NCBI GenBank assembly: GCA_013151585.1
Contig: JAADHY010000374.1
Location: forward strand, 1-6,635
DNA length: 6,635 nt
Source of the DNA: Planctomycetota bacterium
GTDB taxonomy: Bacteria > Planctomycetota > Planctomycetia > Planctomycetales > Planctomycetaceae
Direction of reading: 5' to 3'
Shown: positions 5,745-6,635 of the stretch, one piece after another
Layout: every line of letters begins with the position of its first letter
Position numbering within the stretch: position 1 is the first letter of the stretch
The notes under the pieces: generated by a model
Told to the model about the DNA's origin: nothing
The model's input: only the letters and a program-made list of their open reading frames with translations
The model's database searches: none
Position numbers and translations under genes: made by a program

Positions 5745-5774
5745 GTGGCAATCGCGCCGGACACGGCTTACAAT
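5745..5774 (+). promoter_or_regulatory. Candidate sigma-70 promoter for mqnE
   Basis: GTGGCA (5745-5750) and TACAAT (5769-5774) match the consensus hexamers at 4/6 and 5/6 positions with an 18-bp spacer. Transcription would begin near 5781, about 125 bases before the chosen ATG. If real, mqnE can be expressed separately from the upstream prenyltransferase gene. A GGTGGC/GCCACC inverted repeat (5744-5749, 5781-5786) brackets the promoter. Confidence 0.35.
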
Positions 5775-5905
5775 GTTGCCGCCACCGCGTGTTCGAGCAT
5801 CTCTTGTCATTTCCTTCTGCACGAAGTGCGGTGGTCCGTCGTACGTTGCGAGGCTGGGAACGGCCCCTTTTGATCGCTTCGCTGGGAAACAGTGAGCTGC
5901 CGGCC

Positions 5906-6635
5906 ATGACAAGCATTCTTGTGTCTTCAACGGATCGCCGTTCGCGGCAATCCCGTCTCCGGGAAATCGCTGAGAAAGTCGAAGTCGGTGAGCGGCTGAG
6001 CTTCGACGACGGCGTCTTTCTGGACGAGCACGTGGATCTGCTCACGCTCGGCCGCTTGGCGAACATCGTGCGTGAGCGAAGAAACGGCGACTACGCCTTT
6101 TACAATATTAATGTCCACCTGAACCCGACCAATGTCTGCGTGTATCGTTGTACGTTCTGCGCGTTTCGCGCGGACTTGAAATCGCCGCGCGGCTATACGG
6201 TTTCGGATGAGATGATCCGCCAGCGGGCTCGCGAGGCTCAACAGGCCGGAGCGACGGAAATCCATGTCGTGGGCGGCTTACATCACCAGAAGAAATTCGA
6301 CTGGTACGCGAACGTGATCCGGCTGATCCACGAAACGGCTCCGGAGATTCACATCAAGGCTTGGACGGCCGTTGAGATCGCCTGGTTCAGCCATATCACA
6401 AAAAAACCGTATGATTGGGTCCTTCAGCAGTTGATCGAGGCCGGCTTGGGGAGCTTGCCGGGTGGCGGAGCGGAAATCTTTCATGCGGAAGTCCGCGACC
6501 AACTTTGCGAACACAAAGCCGACGCCGACGCCTGGCTCGAGATTCATCGCGTCGCTCACGGCCTCGGGCTGCGCAGTAACGCGACGATGCTGTACGGACA
6601 TGTCGAACAGGCGAGACATCGCATCGATCATCTTT
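5906..6635 (+). CDS. mqnE: Aminofutalosine synthase MqnE, 5' part (243 codons in window)
   Basis: This radical-SAM enzyme joins 3-[(1-carboxyvinyl)oxy]benzoate to the adenosyl group of S-adenosylmethionine to form aminofutalosine, an early step of menaquinone synthesis. The [4Fe-4S] cluster motif is C78VYRC82TFC85 (CxxxCxxC), preceded by FYNINVHLNPTNVC. Other family features are LSFDDG (31-36), LLTLGRLA (45-52), VVGGLHH (121-127), HIKAWTAVEI (149-158) and LPGGGAEIF (184-192). The GGGAEI segment and the KAWTAVEI strand point to MqnE rather than the related cyclase MqnC. The reading frame is intact to the window edge, and roughly 120-140 C-terminal residues should lie beyond it. The ATG at 5906 gives an N-terminus of normal length but has only a weak GTGAG-like Shine-Dalgarno sequence. 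The frame is open back to 5717, so GTG 5831 or TTG 5870 are alternative starts. The enzyme is cytoplasmic. Confidence 0.93.
   Translation, partial: MTSILVSSTDRRSRQSRLREIAEKVEVGERLSFDDGVFLDEHVDLLTLGRLANIVRERRNGDYAFYNINVHLNPTNVCVYRCTFCAFRADLKSPRGYTVSDEMIRQRAREAQQAGATEIHVVGGLHHQKKFDWYANVIRLIHETAPEIHIKAWTAVEIAWFSHITKKPYDWVLQQLIEAGLGSLPGGGAEIFHAEVRDQLCEHKADADAWLEIHRVAHGLGLRSNATMLYGHVEQARHRIDHL

Noticed and set aside
4061..5764. A 567-codon open frame on the minus strand, the second-longest in the window.
   Set aside because: It is antisense to the end of the 783-aa gene and the whole prenyltransferase gene. Its Gln/His/Gly/Arg-rich, repetitive translation is what the reverse strand of a Leu/Ala-rich membrane protein gene gives. 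The opposite strand carries unambiguous UbiA motifs.

Overview
The window looks like ordinary chromosome from a member of the Planctomycetota, possibly the Pirellulales or a relative. This is inferred from three things: a short minus-strand protein of a type I associate with planctomycete genomes, a secreted protein and a large membrane protein in the style of planctomycete lineage-specific families, and menaquinone genes of the futalosine route. No mobile element, CRISPR array or phage gene is visible.

Layout from left to right. A complete tRNA-Pro(UGG) (10-84) is followed 12 bases later by a strong intrinsic terminator (97-132). A small minus-strand gene (242-487, 81 aa) comes next, with a possible promoter -10 box so close to its ATG that the transcript could be leaderless. 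After about 370 bases with no convincing gene, a plus-strand gene (857-1819, 320 aa) encodes a secreted protein of unknown function. Its ribosome-binding and start region is a 15-bp tandem duplication. The next 536 bases have no confident gene. They contain a weak 60-codon ORF, a textbook intrinsic terminator 270 bases past the last stop codon, and then a cluster of inverted repeats leading up to the following gene.

The largest gene (2356-4707, 783 aa) encodes a single-pass membrane protein. Its cytoplasmic part appears to hold two degenerate anti-sigma-like helical modules. These are followed by one membrane span, a long Pro/Ala/Ser/Thr-rich stalk, a FecR-like region and a HEAT-like helical C-terminus. 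No sigma factor gene is next to it.

The right end carries two menaquinone genes: a UbiA-family prenyltransferase (4841-5716, probably MqnP) and the 5' part of a radical-SAM aminofutalosine synthase (5906 to the window edge, MqnE). MqnE makes aminofutalosine early in the pathway. The prenyltransferase is expected to attach the isoprenoid tail to the naphthoate product late in the pathway, at the membrane. Each gene has a plausible sigma-70-type promoter of its own in the gap before it.

The most unusual items are the domain architecture of the 783-aa protein and the structured stretch at 1820-2355, which may hide an unannotated transcript. The rest looks like normal genome content.
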